This document shows positions 46,212 to 57,040 of a stretch of 64,000 nt of DNA, piece after piece; within the stretch, counting starts at the first letter, position 1; every line of letters starts with the position of its first letter. Position numbers and translations under genes: made by a program. The stretch spans positions 620,001 through 684,000 of the forward strand of contig NZ_WUAG01000002.1 in NCBI RefSeq assembly GCF_009828855.1, read 5' to 3'. This stretch comes from Psychromonas sp. L1A2 (GTDB taxonomy: Bacteria > Pseudomonadota > Gammaproteobacteria > Enterobacterales > Psychromonadaceae). The notes beneath the pieces are model-generated. The model searched no databases, was not told the DNA's origin, and saw only the letters and a list, made by a program, of their open reading frames with translations.

Positions 46212-47858
46212 ATGAACGGTGCACATTTTGTTGTACAGGCTTTAAAAGAACAAAACGTAACACAAGTGTTTGGTTATCCAGGTGGGGCAATTATGCCTCT
46301 CTACGATGCGCTTTATGATGGTGGTGTTGACCATCTACTATGTCGTCATGAGCAAGGTGCAGCAATGGCTGCAATCGGTTATGCACGTTCAACAGGTAAA
46401 GTTGGTGTTTGTATTGCTACTTCAGGCCCTGGGGCAACTAACCTCATCACAGGTTTAGCCGATGCTTTGCTAGATTCTATTCCTATTATTGCTATCACAG
46501 GACAAGTACCAACACACTTAATTGGTACTGATGCATTCCAAGAAGTTGATGTGCTAGGTTTATCATTAGCCTGTACCAAGCACAGTTTTATGGTGCAAAC
46601 GGCCGAAGAATTAGGGGCTATAATCGAACAAGCTTTTGAAATTGCAACAACGGGTCGCCCCGGCCCTGTCTTAATCGACATACCAAAAGATATTCAAGTA
46701 GGTCCTAGCGTTACACACGCACTTGCTAAATTAATTAAAACAGAAAAAATGCTGGACAGTGCAATTATCCAGCAAGCTAAAACAATGATCAGCGAATCTC
46801 AAAAGCCACTCATTTATGTCGGTGGTGGTGTGGGAATGGCAAATGCAGTCAGTGAATTACGAGACTTTATTGCTAAAACAGATATACCAAGCGTGTGTAC
46901 ACTTAAAGCGATTGGTTGCATTAAACATGATTCCACTTATTTTATGGGCATGGTAGGAATGCACGGTAGCAAAGCCTCTAATCTAGCCATTCAAGAATGT
47001 GATCTACTCATTGCCATTGGCGCGCGTTTTGATGACAGAGTGACAGGTAAACTAGATGAGTTTGCACCGAATGCAAAAGTGATTCATTTAGATGTTGATG
47101 CAGCAGAAATTGATAAGTTACGTCAAGTTACCCTATCAATGACTGATGATTTAAAACAAGTCCTGCCAGCTATTGCAGTAAAACCGAGTATTAGCGCATG
47201 GCAACAACATGTGGCAGAAATGAAAGTTGAACACGTAAGTCGTTACGATCATCCTGGTGAACCTATTTTTGCACCGGCATTACTTCGTCAATTAGCAGAA
47301 AAAATGCCTGCTGATACAGTAATATGCAGCGATGTAGGTCAACATCAAATGTGGGTTGCACAACATATGTTCGTAGATCGTCCTGAAAATCATATTTCAA
47401 GTTCAGGTTTAGGAACAATGGGCTTTGGCGTCCCCGCCGCGGTTGGCGCACAAGTTGCTCGTCCAAATGATACCGTGATCGCTGTTTCTGGTGATGGTTC
47501 ATTTATGATGAACGTACAAGAACTAGGCACGATTAAACGTAGAAAATTACCAGTGAAAATTTTACTTATTGATAACCAACGCTTAGGCATGGTTCGACAA
47601 TGGCAGAAATTATTCTTTAACGGTCGTTATAGCGAAACAATTTTAACTGATAACCCAGATTTCGTAACATTAGCCAGCGCGTTTGATATTCCTGGTGAAA
47701 CCATTGTGACAAAATCGCAAATAGACCAAGCATTACAACGTTTATTAAATAGCGATGGGCCATACTTATTACATGTGTCAATCTCTGAAGAAGAAAATGT
47801 GTGGCCATTAGTTCCACCTGGCGCACCTAATGACAGAATGATGGAGAGTGTAGAATGA
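46212..47858 (+). CDS. ilvG: Acetolactate synthase II large subunit IlvG
   Basis: This is the thiamine-diphosphate-dependent enzyme that makes 2-acetolactate or 2-aceto-2-hydroxybutyrate, the first shared step to valine, leucine and isoleucine. It has 548 residues. The N-terminal domain carries [14 protein letters not shown] and the catalytic Glu in RHEQGA; the C-terminal ThDP motif is [11 protein letters not shown]...N. The gene is intact, unlike the frameshifted ilvG of E. coli K-12. CAGGAAGAACCC precedes the ATG. Its stop overlaps the start of ilvM by 4 bp. Confidence 0.96.
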   Translation: MNGAHFVVQALKEQNVTQVFGYPGGAIMPLYDALYDGGVDHLLCRHEQGAAMAAIGYARSTGKVGVCIATSGPGATNLITGLADALLDSIPIIAITGQVPTHLIGTDAFQEVDVLGLSLACTKHSFMVQTAEELGAIIEQAFEIATTGRPGPVLIDIPKDIQVGPSVTHALAKLIKTEKMLDSAIIQQAKTMISESQKPLIYVGGGVGMANAVSELRDFIAKTDIPSVCTLKAIGCIKHDSTYFMGMVGMHGSKASNLAIQECDLLIAIGARFDDRVTGKLDEFAPNAKVIHLDVDAAEIDKLRQVTLSMTDDLKQVLPAIAVKPSISAWQQHVAEMKVEHVSRYDHPGEPIFAPALLRQLAEKMPADTVICSDVGQHQMWVAQHMFVDRPENHISSSGLGTMGFGVPAAVGAQVARPNDTVIAVSGDGSFMMNVQELGTIKRRKLPVKILLIDNQRLGMVRQWQKLFFNGRYSETILTDNPDFVTLASAFDIPGETIVTKSQIDQALQRLLNSDGPYLLHVSISEEENVWPLVPPGAPNDRMMESVE

Positions 47859-48112
47859 TTAATGCATTAACAATTCAAGCTAAAAATAGCCCAGAATTTT
47901 TAGAACGCTTATTACGTGTCTGCCGCCATCGAGGTTTTACAATCCAAAGCATTAATGCGGAAGTGAACGATGCACTGCAATCAACTCAAATTAATTTAAC
48001 GGTTTGTAGTGAAAGAGATATCAGTCTCTTAACCAAGCAAATTGACAAAGTCGTTGGTGTTATAGGGCTCACCCTATTGCAACAACCAGAAAACATTAAA
48101 GCAAGTGCGTAA
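47855..48112 (+). CDS. ilvM: Acetolactate synthase II small subunit IlvM
   Basis: This 85-residue ACT-type regulatory subunit partners IlvG and tunes its activity. It begins [28 protein letters not shown] (spans 1-28), the usual ACT helix-strand opening. Overlap with ilvG by 4 bp implies coupled translation. The short length is typical of IlvM, as opposed to the longer IlvH. It is followed by a 101-bp gap and ilvD; there is no ilvE between them. Confidence 0.93.
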   Translation: MINALTIQAKNSPEFLERLLRVCRHRGFTIQSINAEVNDALQSTQINLTVCSERDISLLTKQIDKVVGVIGLTLLQQPENIKASA

Positions 48113-48213
48113 ATTGTAGATTGTCCCTTTAAGGATTATCTGTTTTACTGCAACTAACTATTATTAATATCAAGGCCAAGTTACTTGGTCGCAAGCAGTT
48201 TAAGGAAATAAGA

Positions 48214-50052
48214 ATGCCAGTTTATCGTTCAAAAACATCCACACATGGTCGTAACATGGCAGGTGCTCGTGCATTATGGCGCGCAACTGGCGTAAAAGAT
48301 GATGATTTCGGAAAGCCAATCATCGCAATTGCAAACTCATTCACACAATTTGTACCGGGTCACGTACACCTAAAAGACATGGGTCAATTAGTAGCACGTG
48401 AAATTGAGAAAGCTGGCGGTATTGCTAAAGAATTCAATACAATCGCAATAGACGATGGTATCGCGATGGGTCACTCAGGTATGTTATATAGCTTACCTTC
48501 ACGTGATTTGATTGCAGACTCAATTGAATACATGGTGAATGCTCACTGTGCAGATGCAATCGTTTGTATTTCTAACTGTGACAAAATCACACCGGGAATG
48601 TTAATGGCGGCATTACGCTTAAACATCCCTGTTATCTTTGTATCAGGCGGACCAATGGAAGCAGGTAAAACTAAGCTTTCAGATCAAATCATCAAACTAG
48701 ACTTAGTTGATGCGATGGTAATGGGGCCTGATAAAAACGTATCAGACGAAGATCTTGAAAAAGTAGAACGTAGTGCATGTCCAACATGTGGTTCTTGTTC
48801 TGGTATGTTTACAGCAAATTCAATGAACTGTTTAACAGAAGCATTAGGTTTATCATTACCGGGTAACGGTTCAATGTTAGCAACACATGCTGATCGTGAA
48901 AATTTATTCCTTGAAGCTGGCCGCCGCATTGTTGAAATCACAAAACGTCATTACCAAGAAGATGACTATTCAGTATTGCCACGCTCTATCGCAGGTCGTC
49001 CTGCTTTTGAAAATGCAATGGCACTAGATATTGCAATGGGTGGTTCAACGAATACTATTCTTCATCTACTGGCTTGTGCGCAAGAAGCTGAATTAGACTT
49101 TACTGTTGAAGCAATGGATGAAATGTCTCGTCGTATTCCGCAACTTTGTAAAGTGGCTCCTTCTACACCTGAATACCACATGGAAGATGTACATCGCGCC
49201 GGTGGTGTAATGGCTATCTTAGGCGAGTTAGATAGAGCGGGTTTATTAAATAGCGAAATCCCTACTATCCTAAGCCCGACCATGAAAGAGCAGCTTGCTC
49301 ATTACGATATAATGCAAACTAAAGACCAAGCGATCATCGACTTCTATCGTGCAGGCCCTGCAGGTATCCGTACAGTAAAAGCCTTCAGCCAATCTTGTCG
49401 TTGGGATACTGTGGATAATGACCGTAAAAATGGTTGTATTCGTTCACTAGAAAACGCATTCAGCACAGAAGGTGGTTTAGCAGTATTATTTGGTAACATG
49501 GCGGTTGATGGCGCGGTAGTTAAAACGGCTGGTGTTGATGATGATAACCTAACGTTTACTGGTCCTGCTAAAATATACGAAAGCCAAGATGATGCTGTTG
49601 AAGCAATTCTAGGTGGTAAAGTGGTTGCTGGTGACGTGGTTGTTATTCGCTACGAAGGTCCACAAGGTGGTCCAGGTATGCAAGAAATGCTTTACCCAAC
49701 GTCTTACCTTAAATCAATGGGACTGGGTAAACAGTGTGCATTAATCACTGATGGTCGTTTCTCAGGCGGTACTTCTGGTCTATCAATTGGACATGTTTCA
49801 CCTGAAGCAGCAGCTGGCGGTGTGATTGGTTTAATTGAAAACGGTGACATCATCGATATCAATATTCCAACACGAGCAATGGACCTAAAAGTATCTGAAG
49901 AAGTACTAGCAGAGCGTCGCGCTAAGCAAGATACTATTGGCTGGAAACCTGTTAACCGTATCCGCCCTATTTCAGCTGCATTAAAAGTATATGCAATGAT
50001 GGCAACATCAGCTGACAAAGGTGCTGTGCGTGATTTAAGCAAACTTAAATAA
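48214..50052 (+). CDS. ilvD: Dihydroxy-acid dehydratase IlvD
   Basis: This iron-sulfur enzyme dehydrates dihydroxy acids to the 2-oxo acids of valine and isoleucine synthesis. It has 612 residues. Cluster-binding cysteines are visible in [11 protein letters not shown] and [17 protein letters not shown]. The downstream blocks GGSTNTILH and [21 protein letters not shown] (spans 500-520 region) are family signatures. The length matches E. coli IlvD (616). TTAAGGAAATAAGA precedes the start. It is the last gene of the ilv cluster and ends at a strong terminator. Confidence 0.97.
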   Translation: MPVYRSKTSTHGRNMAGARALWRATGVKDDDFGKPIIAIANSFTQFVPGHVHLKDMGQLVAREIEKAGGIAKEFNTIAIDDGIAMGHSGMLYSLPSRDLIADSIEYMVNAHCADAIVCISNCDKITPGMLMAALRLNIPVIFVSGGPMEAGKTKLSDQIIKLDLVDAMVMGPDKNVSDEDLEKVERSACPTCGSCSGMFTANSMNCLTEALGLSLPGNGSMLATHADRENLFLEAGRRIVEITKRHYQEDDYSVLPRSIAGRPAFENAMALDIAMGGSTNTILHLLACAQEAELDFTVEAMDEMSRRIPQLCKVAPSTPEYHMEDVHRAGGVMAILGELDRAGLLNSEIPTILSPTMKEQLAHYDIMQTKDQAIIDFYRAGPAGIRTVKAFSQSCRWDTVDNDRKNGCIRSLENAFSTEGGLAVLFGNMAVDGAVVKTAGVDDDNLTFTGPAKIYESQDDAVEAILGGKVVAGDVVVIRYEGPQGGPGMQEMLYPTSYLKSMGLGKQCALITDGRFSGGTSGLSIGHVSPEAAAGGVIGLIENGDIIDINIPTRAMDLKVSEEVLAERRAKQDTIGWKPVNRIRPISAALKVYAMMATSADKGAVRDLSKLK

Positions 50053-50072
50053 TCTACTTTTTTTAATACTAT

Positions 50073-50111
50073 TATCCCGTTTGTAATAAATTTACAAACG
50101 GGATTTTTTTA
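50073..50111 (+). terminator. Terminator after ilvD
   Basis: The stem ATCCCGTTTGTA / TACAAACGGGAT (12 bp) followed by TTTTTTT lies 20 bp past the ilvD stop. Confidence 0.92.
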
Positions 50112-50207
50112 TAGCTTATTATATATGAATAATACGTAACCAGATGGCTACATAGCCTTAAATTAAACTCATCGTACTCATCTAATAACTATTTTTAATA
50201 TTCTAAC

Positions 50208-50918
50208 TTACTTCTCATTCACTGCTCTATCTTGCGCCAATGCAGAAGCAAATAACCCAGTTGGTACAGCTATTACAGCTAAACCTATCGTTAAAATAAC
50301 AAATGTAAATATTTTTCCACCAGCTGTTATAGGATACATATCACCATAACCGACTGTCGTTAATGTAGTCACTGCCCACCATAAACAATGAAAAATAGAT
50401 TTGAATAACTCAGGTTGTGCAGCATTCTCAAAATAATAAATCCCAACAGCCGACAAATATAATAAAATTAACACGATAAAACCAAATAAAATGAGTTCTT
50501 CTTTAACTGATAACAATGCATCTCTGAATCGCTTCAAGGCTTGATTATACCTAAATAATTTTAGTATCCGAATTAAACGTAAAAACCTAAAAATACGTAT
50601 AGTGCGAAGATCTAGCCCAATGATATAGAAAGGGACTATCGCACATAAATCAACTATGCCGTAAAAACTAAAAACAAACTTTAATTTTCTTTTTGCTGTG
50701 ATAACCCTTAATAAATATTCAATTGTAAATACCACTACTGTAAATAATTCTATTAAATTTAAAATTTCGCGATACGACGCTGAAAGGTTTGGCAGAGTCT
50801 CAAGTGAAAATGTCACTAAGGATAATACAATCAACAGCTGAATTGATAACATAAAGGCGACGCCATAAGTTGAATCATCTCCTTCTAAAATTAATCTTAT
50901 TCTATTTTTTGATAGCAT
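50208..50918 (-). CDS. Voltage-gated-type potassium channel
   Basis: This 236-residue ion channel subunit has six membrane segments (S1 about 23-43, S2 56-75, S3 82-100, S4 about 103-128, S5 140-160, S6 198-220). S4 is Arg-rich (RTIRIFRFLRLIRILKLFR), the mark of a voltage sensor. The selectivity filter is TTVGYGD, preceded by a pore helix, so K+ is the likely ion. There is no C-terminal nucleotide or RCK domain. It is not part of a recognisable operon. The start lies downstream of GAGGTAATAAAATG-like sequence on the minus strand, which gives a fair ribosome site. Confidence 0.9.
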   Translation of the reverse strand: MLSKNRIRLILEGDDSTYGVAFMLSIQLLIVLSLVTFSLETLPNLSASYREILNLIELFTVVVFTIEYLLRVITAKRKLKFVFSFYGIVDLCAIVPFYIIGLDLRTIRIFRFLRLIRILKLFRYNQALKRFRDALLSVKEELILFGFIVLILLYLSAVGIYYFENAAQPELFKSIFHCLWWAVTTLTTVGYGDMYPITAGGKIFTFVILTIGLAVIAVPTGLFASALAQDRAVNEK

Positions 50919-50991
50919 TTTATTACCTTAATTTAGGAGATATTAATACGAACTTTACCTCTTTTCTTAATATTTATATATTTTAGATATA

Positions 50992-51034
50992 AAAAAACCG
51001 TGTTTAACTATTAACTAGTTAAACACGGTTTTTT
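50992..51034 (-). terminator. Terminator of tkt
   Basis: AACCGTGTTTAACT and its complement (14 bp, 7-nt loop) with a T run on either side lie 23 bp after the tkt stop on the minus strand. It probably also blocks read-through from the other side. Confidence 0.92.
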
Positions 51035-51056
51035 AAACAAAGAGAAAGTTAGCTAA

Positions 51057-53045
51057 TTATAGTGCGTTAGCTGTTTCTACTACGTTTTTAACAGTGAAAC
51101 CAAACATTTCAAATAGTTGATCTGCAGGTGCAGACTCACCAAATGTTGTCATACCGATCACTGCACCGTTTAGGCCAACATACTTGTACCAGTAATCTGC
51201 GATACCAGCTTCAATAGCAACACGCTTAGTCACTGCTGCTGGTAATACAGACTCTTTGTATTCAGCTGACTGAAGTTCAAATTGCTCAGTACAAGGAATT
51301 GAAACAACACGTACCGCTTTGCCTGAAGTTGTTAATTCAGCAGCAGCTTGCATTGCTAATTCAACTTCTGAACCTGTCGCAATTAAGATGATTTCAGCAG
51401 GTGTAGCACTATCAAGCAATACATAACCACCTTTTGCAACGTCAGCTAATTGCTGTGCATCACGTGCTTGTGGTTTCAGGTTTTGACGACTGAAGATAAG
51501 TGATGAAGGTGCATCAACTGATTCGATAGCAAACTTCCAAGCAACAGCAGATTCAACACTGTCACATGGACGCCATGTGTTCATGTTCGGTGTTAAACGT
51601 AAACTAGCGATTTGTTCAACAGGTTGATGTGTTGGACCATCTTCACCCAAACCAATTGAATCATGTGTAAACACTTGAATAGAACGTTGCTTCATTAAAG
51701 CAGACATACGTAATGCATTACGCGCGTATTCCATAAACATTAAGAACGTTGCGCCGTAAGGAACAAAACCTTTGTGTAATGCGATACCGTTAATGATCGC
51801 TGCCATTGCAAACTCACGTACACCGTAATGTAAGTAGTTACCAGTAGCGTCGTCAGCAGTAATAGCTTTAGTACCAGACCACATTGTTAAGTTAGATGGT
51901 GCTAAATCAGCAGAACCACCTAACAACTCTGGCAACATTGCACCAAAAGCTTCGATACAGTTTTGTGATGCTTTACGTGTTGCGATATTACCTTGGTTTG
52001 CTTGTAAGTCAGCAATGTAAGCAGAAGACTTAGCTTCCCACTCAGCAGGTAATTCGTTATTAACACGACGTTTGTACTCACTTGCTAATTCAGGGTAAGC
52101 CGCTGCGTATGCTGCGAACTTCTCATCCCAAGATTGCTCTGCTGCTTGACCTTGCTCTTTGTTATCCCAACCAGCATAAACATCAGCAGGAATTTCAAAT
52201 GGACCGTGGTTCCAGCCAAGTGCTTTACGTGTTGCAGCAATTTCATCGTGACCTAATGGTGCACCGTGACAATCGTGTGTACCTTGCTTAGCAGGAGAAC
52301 CAAAACCTATGATTGTTTTACAACAAATCATTGTTGGTTTCTTAGTTTCAGCTTTTGCTGAAATAATCGCCGCTTTAATTTCTTCAGGGTTATGCCCGTC
52401 AACAGAAATCACTTGCCATCCGTAAGCTTCAAAACGTTTAGGTGTATCGTCAGTGAACCAACCTTCTACTTCACCATCGATTGAAATGCCGTTGTCATCC
52501 CAGAATGCAATCAGTTTACCTAAACCTAAAGTACCCGCTAAAGAACAAGCTTCATGCGAAATACCTTCCATCAAACAACCGTCACCTAAGAAAGTGTAGG
52601 TATGATGATCAACAATTTCATGACCTTCTTTATTAAAAGAAGCCGCTAATGAGCGTTCAGCAATCGCCATGCCGATAGCATTGGTGATGCCTTGGCCTAA
52701 TGGACCCGTTGTTGTTTCAATGCCCGGTGCGTAACCGTATTCAGGGTGACCTGGTGTTTTAGAATGTAATTGACGAAAGTTTTTTAGATCTTCAATTGAA
52801 AGTTCATAACCCGTTAAATGCAATAGAGAATAGATAAGCATTGAACCATGGCCGTTAGATAGAATAAAGCGGTCACGGTCAGCCCAGTTTGGATTGGTTG
52901 GGTTGTGCTTTAAAAAATCTGTCCATAATACTTGTGCAATATCAGCCATTCCCATTGGTGCGCCTGGGTGACCTGAATTGGCTTTTTGGACAGCATCCAT
53001 ACTAAGGGCGCGTATTGCGTTAGCTAACTCTTGACGAGAAGGCAT
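51057..53045 (-). CDS. tkt: Transketolase
   Basis: This thiamine-diphosphate enzyme of the pentose-phosphate pathway moves two-carbon units between ketoses and aldoses. It has 662 residues from the chosen start. Markers are the opening [28 protein letters not shown], the ThDP motif [13 protein letters not shown]...N, and the phosphate-binding [16 protein letters not shown] reading back to 53129 exists, but the ATG at 53045 has CAGGAGAAACAG as ribosome site and gives the family N-terminus. Single gene, terminated at 50992-51034. Confidence 0.97.
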   Translation of the reverse strand: MPSRQELANAIRALSMDAVQKANSGHPGAPMGMADIAQVLWTDFLKHNPTNPNWADRDRFILSNGHGSMLIYSLLHLTGYELSIEDLKNFRQLHSKTPGHPEYGYAPGIETTTGPLGQGITNAIGMAIAERSLAASFNKEGHEIVDHHTYTFLGDGCLMEGISHEACSLAGTLGLGKLIAFWDDNGISIDGEVEGWFTDDTPKRFEAYGWQVISVDGHNPEEIKAAIISAKAETKKPTMICCKTIIGFGSPAKQGTHDCHGAPLGHDEIAATRKALGWNHGPFEIPADVYAGWDNKEQGQAAEQSWDEKFAAYAAAYPELASEYKRRVNNELPAEWEAKSSAYIADLQANQGNIATRKASQNCIEAFGAMLPELLGGSADLAPSNLTMWSGTKAITADDATGNYLHYGVREFAMAAIINGIALHKGFVPYGATFLMFMEYARNALRMSALMKQRSIQVFTHDSIGLGEDGPTHQPVEQIASLRLTPNMNTWRPCDSVESAVAWKFAIESVDAPSSLIFSRQNLKPQARDAQQLADVAKGGYVLLDSATPAEIILIATGSEVELAMQAAAELTTSGKAVRVVSIPCTEQFELQSAEYKESVLPAAVTKRVAIEAGIADYWYKYVGLNGAVIGMTTFGESAPADQLFEMFGFTVKNVVETANAL

Positions 53046-53353
53046 CTGTTTCTCCTGATTACATTTTGAATTAATGAAGTTGCGGGTATATGTGGCGCGG
53101 ATTATCCCAAATACCCAGAGTTTGGGCAATGGTAAAGTTACAATTTGATCACATATTTAAAGAAAATAAAGACCAAATAGATTACACAAAGATAAAGTGA
53201 GTAACTTGGTCATTGAAATAGAGACTTGGAGTAGGAAGTTGAAAGTAAGAAGTTGAAGCACAAAATTGAAATAGATAACAGAAAGAGTGTTCAATAAGGA
53301 ATGAACACAGAGTTATTTACAGGGTCCATTCCTTATTTAGACAATAATCAGAT

Positions 53354-53707
53354 TTAACTTTGTTGTTCAGCATACCCCGTGTTTTTGTTAGGGCCAAAAA
53401 CAAAAATAATGCCTTTATCTAATAAAATTTGCGTAGTTTTATCAAAAAATGTAATCGCTTGATCAGTAGGCATATGTTTTAGAATCAACTCGATGGCGAT
53501 ATCAAACCCCGCAGCATCTGGTAATGCTTTAACCAATTCACCTGATTCAATAAAATATAGGTAAGTATTAATTTTTTCTTGCAGTGTAAATAAATGCACA
53601 TCGTCATGATCCCAAACTAATGAATCAATAATACTCAAGAATACGCGTTTCGCTTCTGTTTCCATTCCAATAGCATCAATGCTATCCGTATCAACTACAC
53701 TCATCAC
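53354..53707 (-). CDS. Small conserved protein (DUF6572-like)
   Basis: This 117-residue protein has the pattern MSVVDTDSIDAIGME...LVWDHDDVHLFTLQEKINTYLYFIESGEL (spans about 2-58), which I recall from a family of small bacterial proteins (DUF6572-like) of unknown function. There is no signal peptide or membrane helix. The second Met (MSVVD) is the likely start in the family; the upstream Met differs by one residue only. It is not adjacent to a helpful partner: glpE is 96 bp upstream on the same strand. It is probably cytosolic. Confidence 0.7.
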   Translation of the reverse strand: MMSVVDTDSIDAIGMETEAKRVFLSIIDSLVWDHDDVHLFTLQEKINTYLYFIESGELVKALPDAAGFDIAIELILKHMPTDQAITFFDKTTQILLDKGIIFVFGPNKNTGYAEQQS

Positions 53708-53803
53708 TAACCTTTTCTTTTATAATTTTCGATCACTACTTTTACTATTTTTTCAAAAATAGCACTTTAATTTAATACTACTAACTACTAAGAATAGAAA
53801 CCT

Positions 53804-54115
53804 TTATGTCATTGGAAACAGTTGACGCCACATAGCCATACCACCTTCAACACTGTAGGTATCCTCATAACCTTGTTCAGCCAAATATTGAGCGACACCT
53901 TTACTACTATTACCATGGTAACAAACCACAAAAACAGGTGTATCAAACTCAACTTTATCTAAAAACTCTTTTAAAGTGTCATTATTTAAATTAAATGCAC
54001 CTTCAGCATGATCAGCTTCATAAGATTGAGCATCACGCGTGTCCACAAGAACAGCTTCTTCATTGTCTAAACGTTGCTTTGTTTCAGCTATTTCTATTAA
54101 CTTGAATTTAGCCAT
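53804..54115 (-). CDS. glpE: Thiosulfate sulfurtransferase GlpE (rhodanese)
   Basis: This single-domain rhodanese transfers sulfane sulfur from thiosulfate to cyanide or thiols. It has 103 residues. The active-site loop is CYHGNSS with nucleophile C65, identical in pattern to E. coli GlpE. Other family marks are VLVDTRDAQSYEADHAEGAFNLNNDTL and VEGGMAMW. AAAGGAATTATA precedes the start, so the ribosome site is good. It may share a transcript with the small gene 96 bp downstream. Confidence 0.93.
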   Translation of the reverse strand: MAKFKLIEIAETKQRLDNEEAVLVDTRDAQSYEADHAEGAFNLNNDTLKEFLDKVEFDTPVFVVCYHGNSSKGVAQYLAEQGYEDTYSVEGGMAMWRQLFPMT

Positions 54116-54161
54116 ATATAATTCCTTTTATTAAAAATTTTACTTTATTAACAATTAGATC

Positions 54162-54201
54162 ATTACTTAATTACTTAATTACTTAATTACTTAATTACTC
54201 A
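54162..54201. repeat. 8-bp tandem repeat, five units
   Basis: ATTACTTA is repeated five times (last unit ATTACTCA) in the gap between the divergent glpE and LPS-locus genes. A slippage-prone tract; its unit number may vary between strains. Confidence 0.9.
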
Positions 54202-54367
54202 ATGTTATAGATATTAATTAGGACGATGCGTATAATATTTTAAATTCATTGGTTTTTATACTCTTTTTCTAAGTGTAACATTCGTTAACCAACAGATTTC
54301 AATGACTTTTCATTTTTTATCAGATCTGATAACTCCTACTTAATAATTTCAATGAGCACTTTAAATC

Positions 54368-55291
54368 ATGCAAAAAAAAATTCTATTTGTTTGTCCTAAA
54401 TTCTATAATTATGAAAAATTGATTATAGAAGAGCTCAATACGCAGGGCTACGATGTTACAGCTTTCACTTATGATGAAGAACACTGTTTAAAATTGAATT
54501 TTTTTTTTCAACCAATTAAAAAAATTATTTCTCGCTTTTCTTCGACTAGCATTCACCATTTAATAAGCCCTGACATTTTATTCAAAAAAATTAATAATAA
54601 TATAAGAAAACTATCTGAAATTAAATATGACTGCCTTTTAGTTGTCAAAGGGTTTGGAATATCCAACAACACGATAAAAAACATTAATGCTAATAGAAAA
54701 GTAATATATCAATGGGACCCATTATCTCGTTATCCACATATCTATAAAATATATAAAAGCTTTGATTATACCTATACTTTTGATTTCCAAGATTCAAAAA
54801 ATGGATTCGGAGAATATTTACCTAACTTTATCCCTTCAGATCTCCATAAAAACTCTTTAAATAAGTTTAAAATTTTTTATATTGGCATTTACAGTGATTA
54901 TCGCTATGAAAAGTTAGTCAAAATAAAAAAATGGTGCTCCAAAGAAAATATCCCATACGATTTGCTATTAATACATAAACGTAAGCAATGTGAAGATGGT
55001 TTAATTAAAAATAAAAATATAGATATTGATGAGTATAGAAATAGATTTTCACAATCTTCAATTATATTAGAAATTTCAAGCTCAAAGCACAATGGTTTCA
55101 CACAGCGATATTATGAAGCAATATTCAGTGAGAAAATTGTTCTGGAAATAAAATCGAGTGATGATTTAAATAAGCTCATCAATAGCAGTAAAGAAGATAT
55201 ATCTAAGCTAAAACCACTTCCATTACTTGATAGAAAAAAACTAACAGACCCTTTGTTAATTAATAATTGGCTTAACAAAATACTTGACTAA
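54368..55291 (+). CDS. Glycosyltransferase-like protein, LPS/capsule locus
   Basis: This 307-residue protein has a first Rossmann lobe (KKILFVCPKFYNYEKLIIEEL) and later a lobe with GIYSDYRYEKLVKIKKW and NGFTQRYYEAIFSEKIVLE, which recall CgeB-like/GT4-type glycosyltransferases. The EATFSEKIVL-type segment (here EAIFSEKIVL) is where donor-binding residues lie in that group. It is AT-rich, Lys- and Asn-rich, and has no signal peptide. It is the first gene of the lipopolysaccharide core/outer sugar cluster running rightwards. The donor and acceptor sugars cannot be deduced. Confidence 0.65.
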   Translation: MQKKILFVCPKFYNYEKLIIEELNTQGYDVTAFTYDEEHCLKLNFFFQPIKKIISRFSSTSIHHLISPDILFKKINNNIRKLSEIKYDCLLVVKGFGISNNTIKNINANRKVIYQWDPLSRYPHIYKIYKSFDYTYTFDFQDSKNGFGEYLPNFIPSDLHKNSLNKFKIFYIGIYSDYRYEKLVKIKKWCSKENIPYDLLLIHKRKQCEDGLIKNKNIDIDEYRNRFSQSSIILEISSSKHNGFTQRYYEAIFSEKIVLEIKSSDDLNKLINSSKEDISKLKPLPLLDRKKLTDPLLINNWLNKILD

Positions 55292-55802
55292 ATCAACATA
55301 TAAAAGTCAATATTTGTATTCATGCTATCCAATTTTTATAATGCAATTAAAATATATTAATCGTAACTGGTTGTGATAAGGCGAGCTTATTACACAAAAA
55401 ATTTCAAGGTTTGGCTTAGACGTATTCCATGTTTTTTCTAATACATGGCTAACATAAACCAACTTAATTTAAAGCAATTAAATATAAAAATCATGAATCC
55501 ATCAGTGTTCATTACCTATTGTGTAAAGCACAACATTACATTTCTTGCGCTTCAGACACTACTATTTACGTTGATTCAAAAATACTTCCGGCCCCCCCCT
55601 AAAATATGACCGAAGTTTGTAAATTAAATAATTGGTTAATAGGTAACACAAATGTATCCTACATATCTAATTTAGTATTGGAACATTCAAAACAACTAAA
55701 AAATGGTTGATTATAAGATTCTAAAAATTTCACCATATTATTCTGGTCTAATTGAACTTGAAACTTTAATTCTGGATAATACTATCCACTACCGATGTGA
55801 AC

Positions 55803-56222
55803 ATGAATGCAAAACATCAGTACAAAAGTTACACAACAGAATTTAGATCAGAAGCATTAGCGTTGTTCAGTCAACAAGGCTATGCCGTTCAAAAAATTAC
55901 ATCAGCACTGGGTATCACGACTAGCCTACTTTACAACAGGAAAAAGTTGAAGAACTTGCAAATTCAACCGTAAATTCTGATGAACAGACTGAGTGATTAA
56001 CGCGACAAAAGAAGTTAACCCCCTCCGAATGGAGAAAGAAATACTAGAAAAGGCCAATCCTTCTTCGTAAAAGAAATGAAGTAAAGTTTCGATATATTCG
56101 AGCGTGCACTCTAAATATCCCATAAAACTACTTTGTAATGTACTGCAAGTGAGTCGCAGTGCATTTTATGATTGGCTTGAACGACCGTCTAAAATTATCA
56201 GTGAAGAAGACCAGAATAGATG
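55803..56222 (+). pseudogene. IS3-family transposase remnant
   Basis: From 55803 a reading frame encodes the IS3 OrfA start (SYTTEFRSEALALFSQQGYAVQKITSALG, then SLLYNRKKLK) and stops at about 55972. Downstream, in shifted frames, OrfB pieces remain: a TPSEWR-like linker, FRYIRACTLNIP-type and FYDWLERPSK-like segments. There are several stops and frameshifts, so it is dead. It ends just before the glycosyltransferase at 56240, into which it may have contributed a few upstream bases. No clear terminal repeats of the insertion sequence are seen. The preceding 55292-55802 is featureless AT-rich sequence. Confidence 0.75.
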
Positions 56223-56239
56223 AAGAAGAGTAAAGTATT

Positions 56240-56989
56240 ATGAAAGTATTTGTAATTAGCCTAAAACATTCGATAGAACGACGTTCAAGAATACAAGAAT
56301 TACTTGATGAACAAGGTATTGAATTTGAATTTTTTGATGCTATAGATGCGTCAGTGAAAGATTTTAAGTATTCAAATAAAAGAGCGCCAAATAAAACATT
56401 ACTCCGATTAGGCTACCACCTTCTAGATAATGAAATCGCGTGCTTTGCAAGTCACTTTTGCCTTTGGGAAAAGTGTATTGAATTAAATGAACCAATATTA
56501 ATTTTAGAAGATAACTGTGATTTAATGGCAACAATTTCAAGTTATCAGTCATTATTTGAGAACCTAGTTAATGAACATCACTTCATTAAACTTTTTTCCA
56601 TGTTTAAAAAAAAATATAGCCCTATAAAAAAAATAAATGCATCCGCTGAAATAATCTATTACCACGACAGAACATGTGGTGCACAAGGTTATTTAATAAG
56701 CCCTTATGGTGCTATGAAATTTGTTGAAAATGCACAACAGTTCATTGAACCAGCCGACAACTACATGGAGAAACCTTGGCGACATGGCATTTTAACTTAC
56801 TCTTTTAAGCCCGATTTAGTATGCAGAGCGAAAATCAAATCAACAATAGGTTCAAACCGGAAAAATAAAAAGAAACTACCATTATGGCGAAAAAGTATTA
56901 TTGAAATAATAAGAGTATATGAAGAACTACAATATAAGATTGTAAATGTCAGAATAAAAAAAAGACATAAAAGCAATGCTAAAAATTAA
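56240..56989 (+). CDS. Family 25 glycosyltransferase (LPS biosynthesis)
   Basis: This 249-residue enzyme has the GT25 opening VFVISLKHSIERRSRIQELL, the block GIEFEFFDAIDAS, GYHLLDNEIACFASHFCLWEKCIE and the metal/donor motif ILILEDNCDL. These match the LOS/LPS beta-galactosyltransferase-type family. The C-terminus is Lys-rich. AAGAAGAGTAAAGTATT precedes the ATG, a usable ribosome site. It is separated from the previous glycosyltransferase by an insertion-sequence remnant, so it may have been moved in, and it lies 52 bp before a small membrane protein. The exact sugar is unknown. Confidence 0.88.
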   Translation: MKVFVISLKHSIERRSRIQELLDEQGIEFEFFDAIDASVKDFKYSNKRAPNKTLLRLGYHLLDNEIACFASHFCLWEKCIELNEPILILEDNCDLMATISSYQSLFENLVNEHHFIKLFSMFKKKYSPIKKINASAEIIYYHDRTCGAQGYLISPYGAMKFVENAQQFIEPADNYMEKPWRHGILTYSFKPDLVCRAKIKSTIGSNRKNKKKLPLWRKSIIEIIRVYEELQYKIVNVRIKKRHKSNAKN

Positions 56990-57040
56990 AATGCATTTCG
57001 TTAAAATGTCAATCCCATTACCTTTTTTGAGGGTACTGGA

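Noticed and set aside
46379-46681. Minus-strand 100-residue frame in ilvG
   Set aside because: It lies in the conserved ilvG coding region, opposite strand, without independent support.
52082-52291. Plus-strand frame within tkt
   Set aside because: Shadow of transketolase; no ribosome site or homology feature seen.
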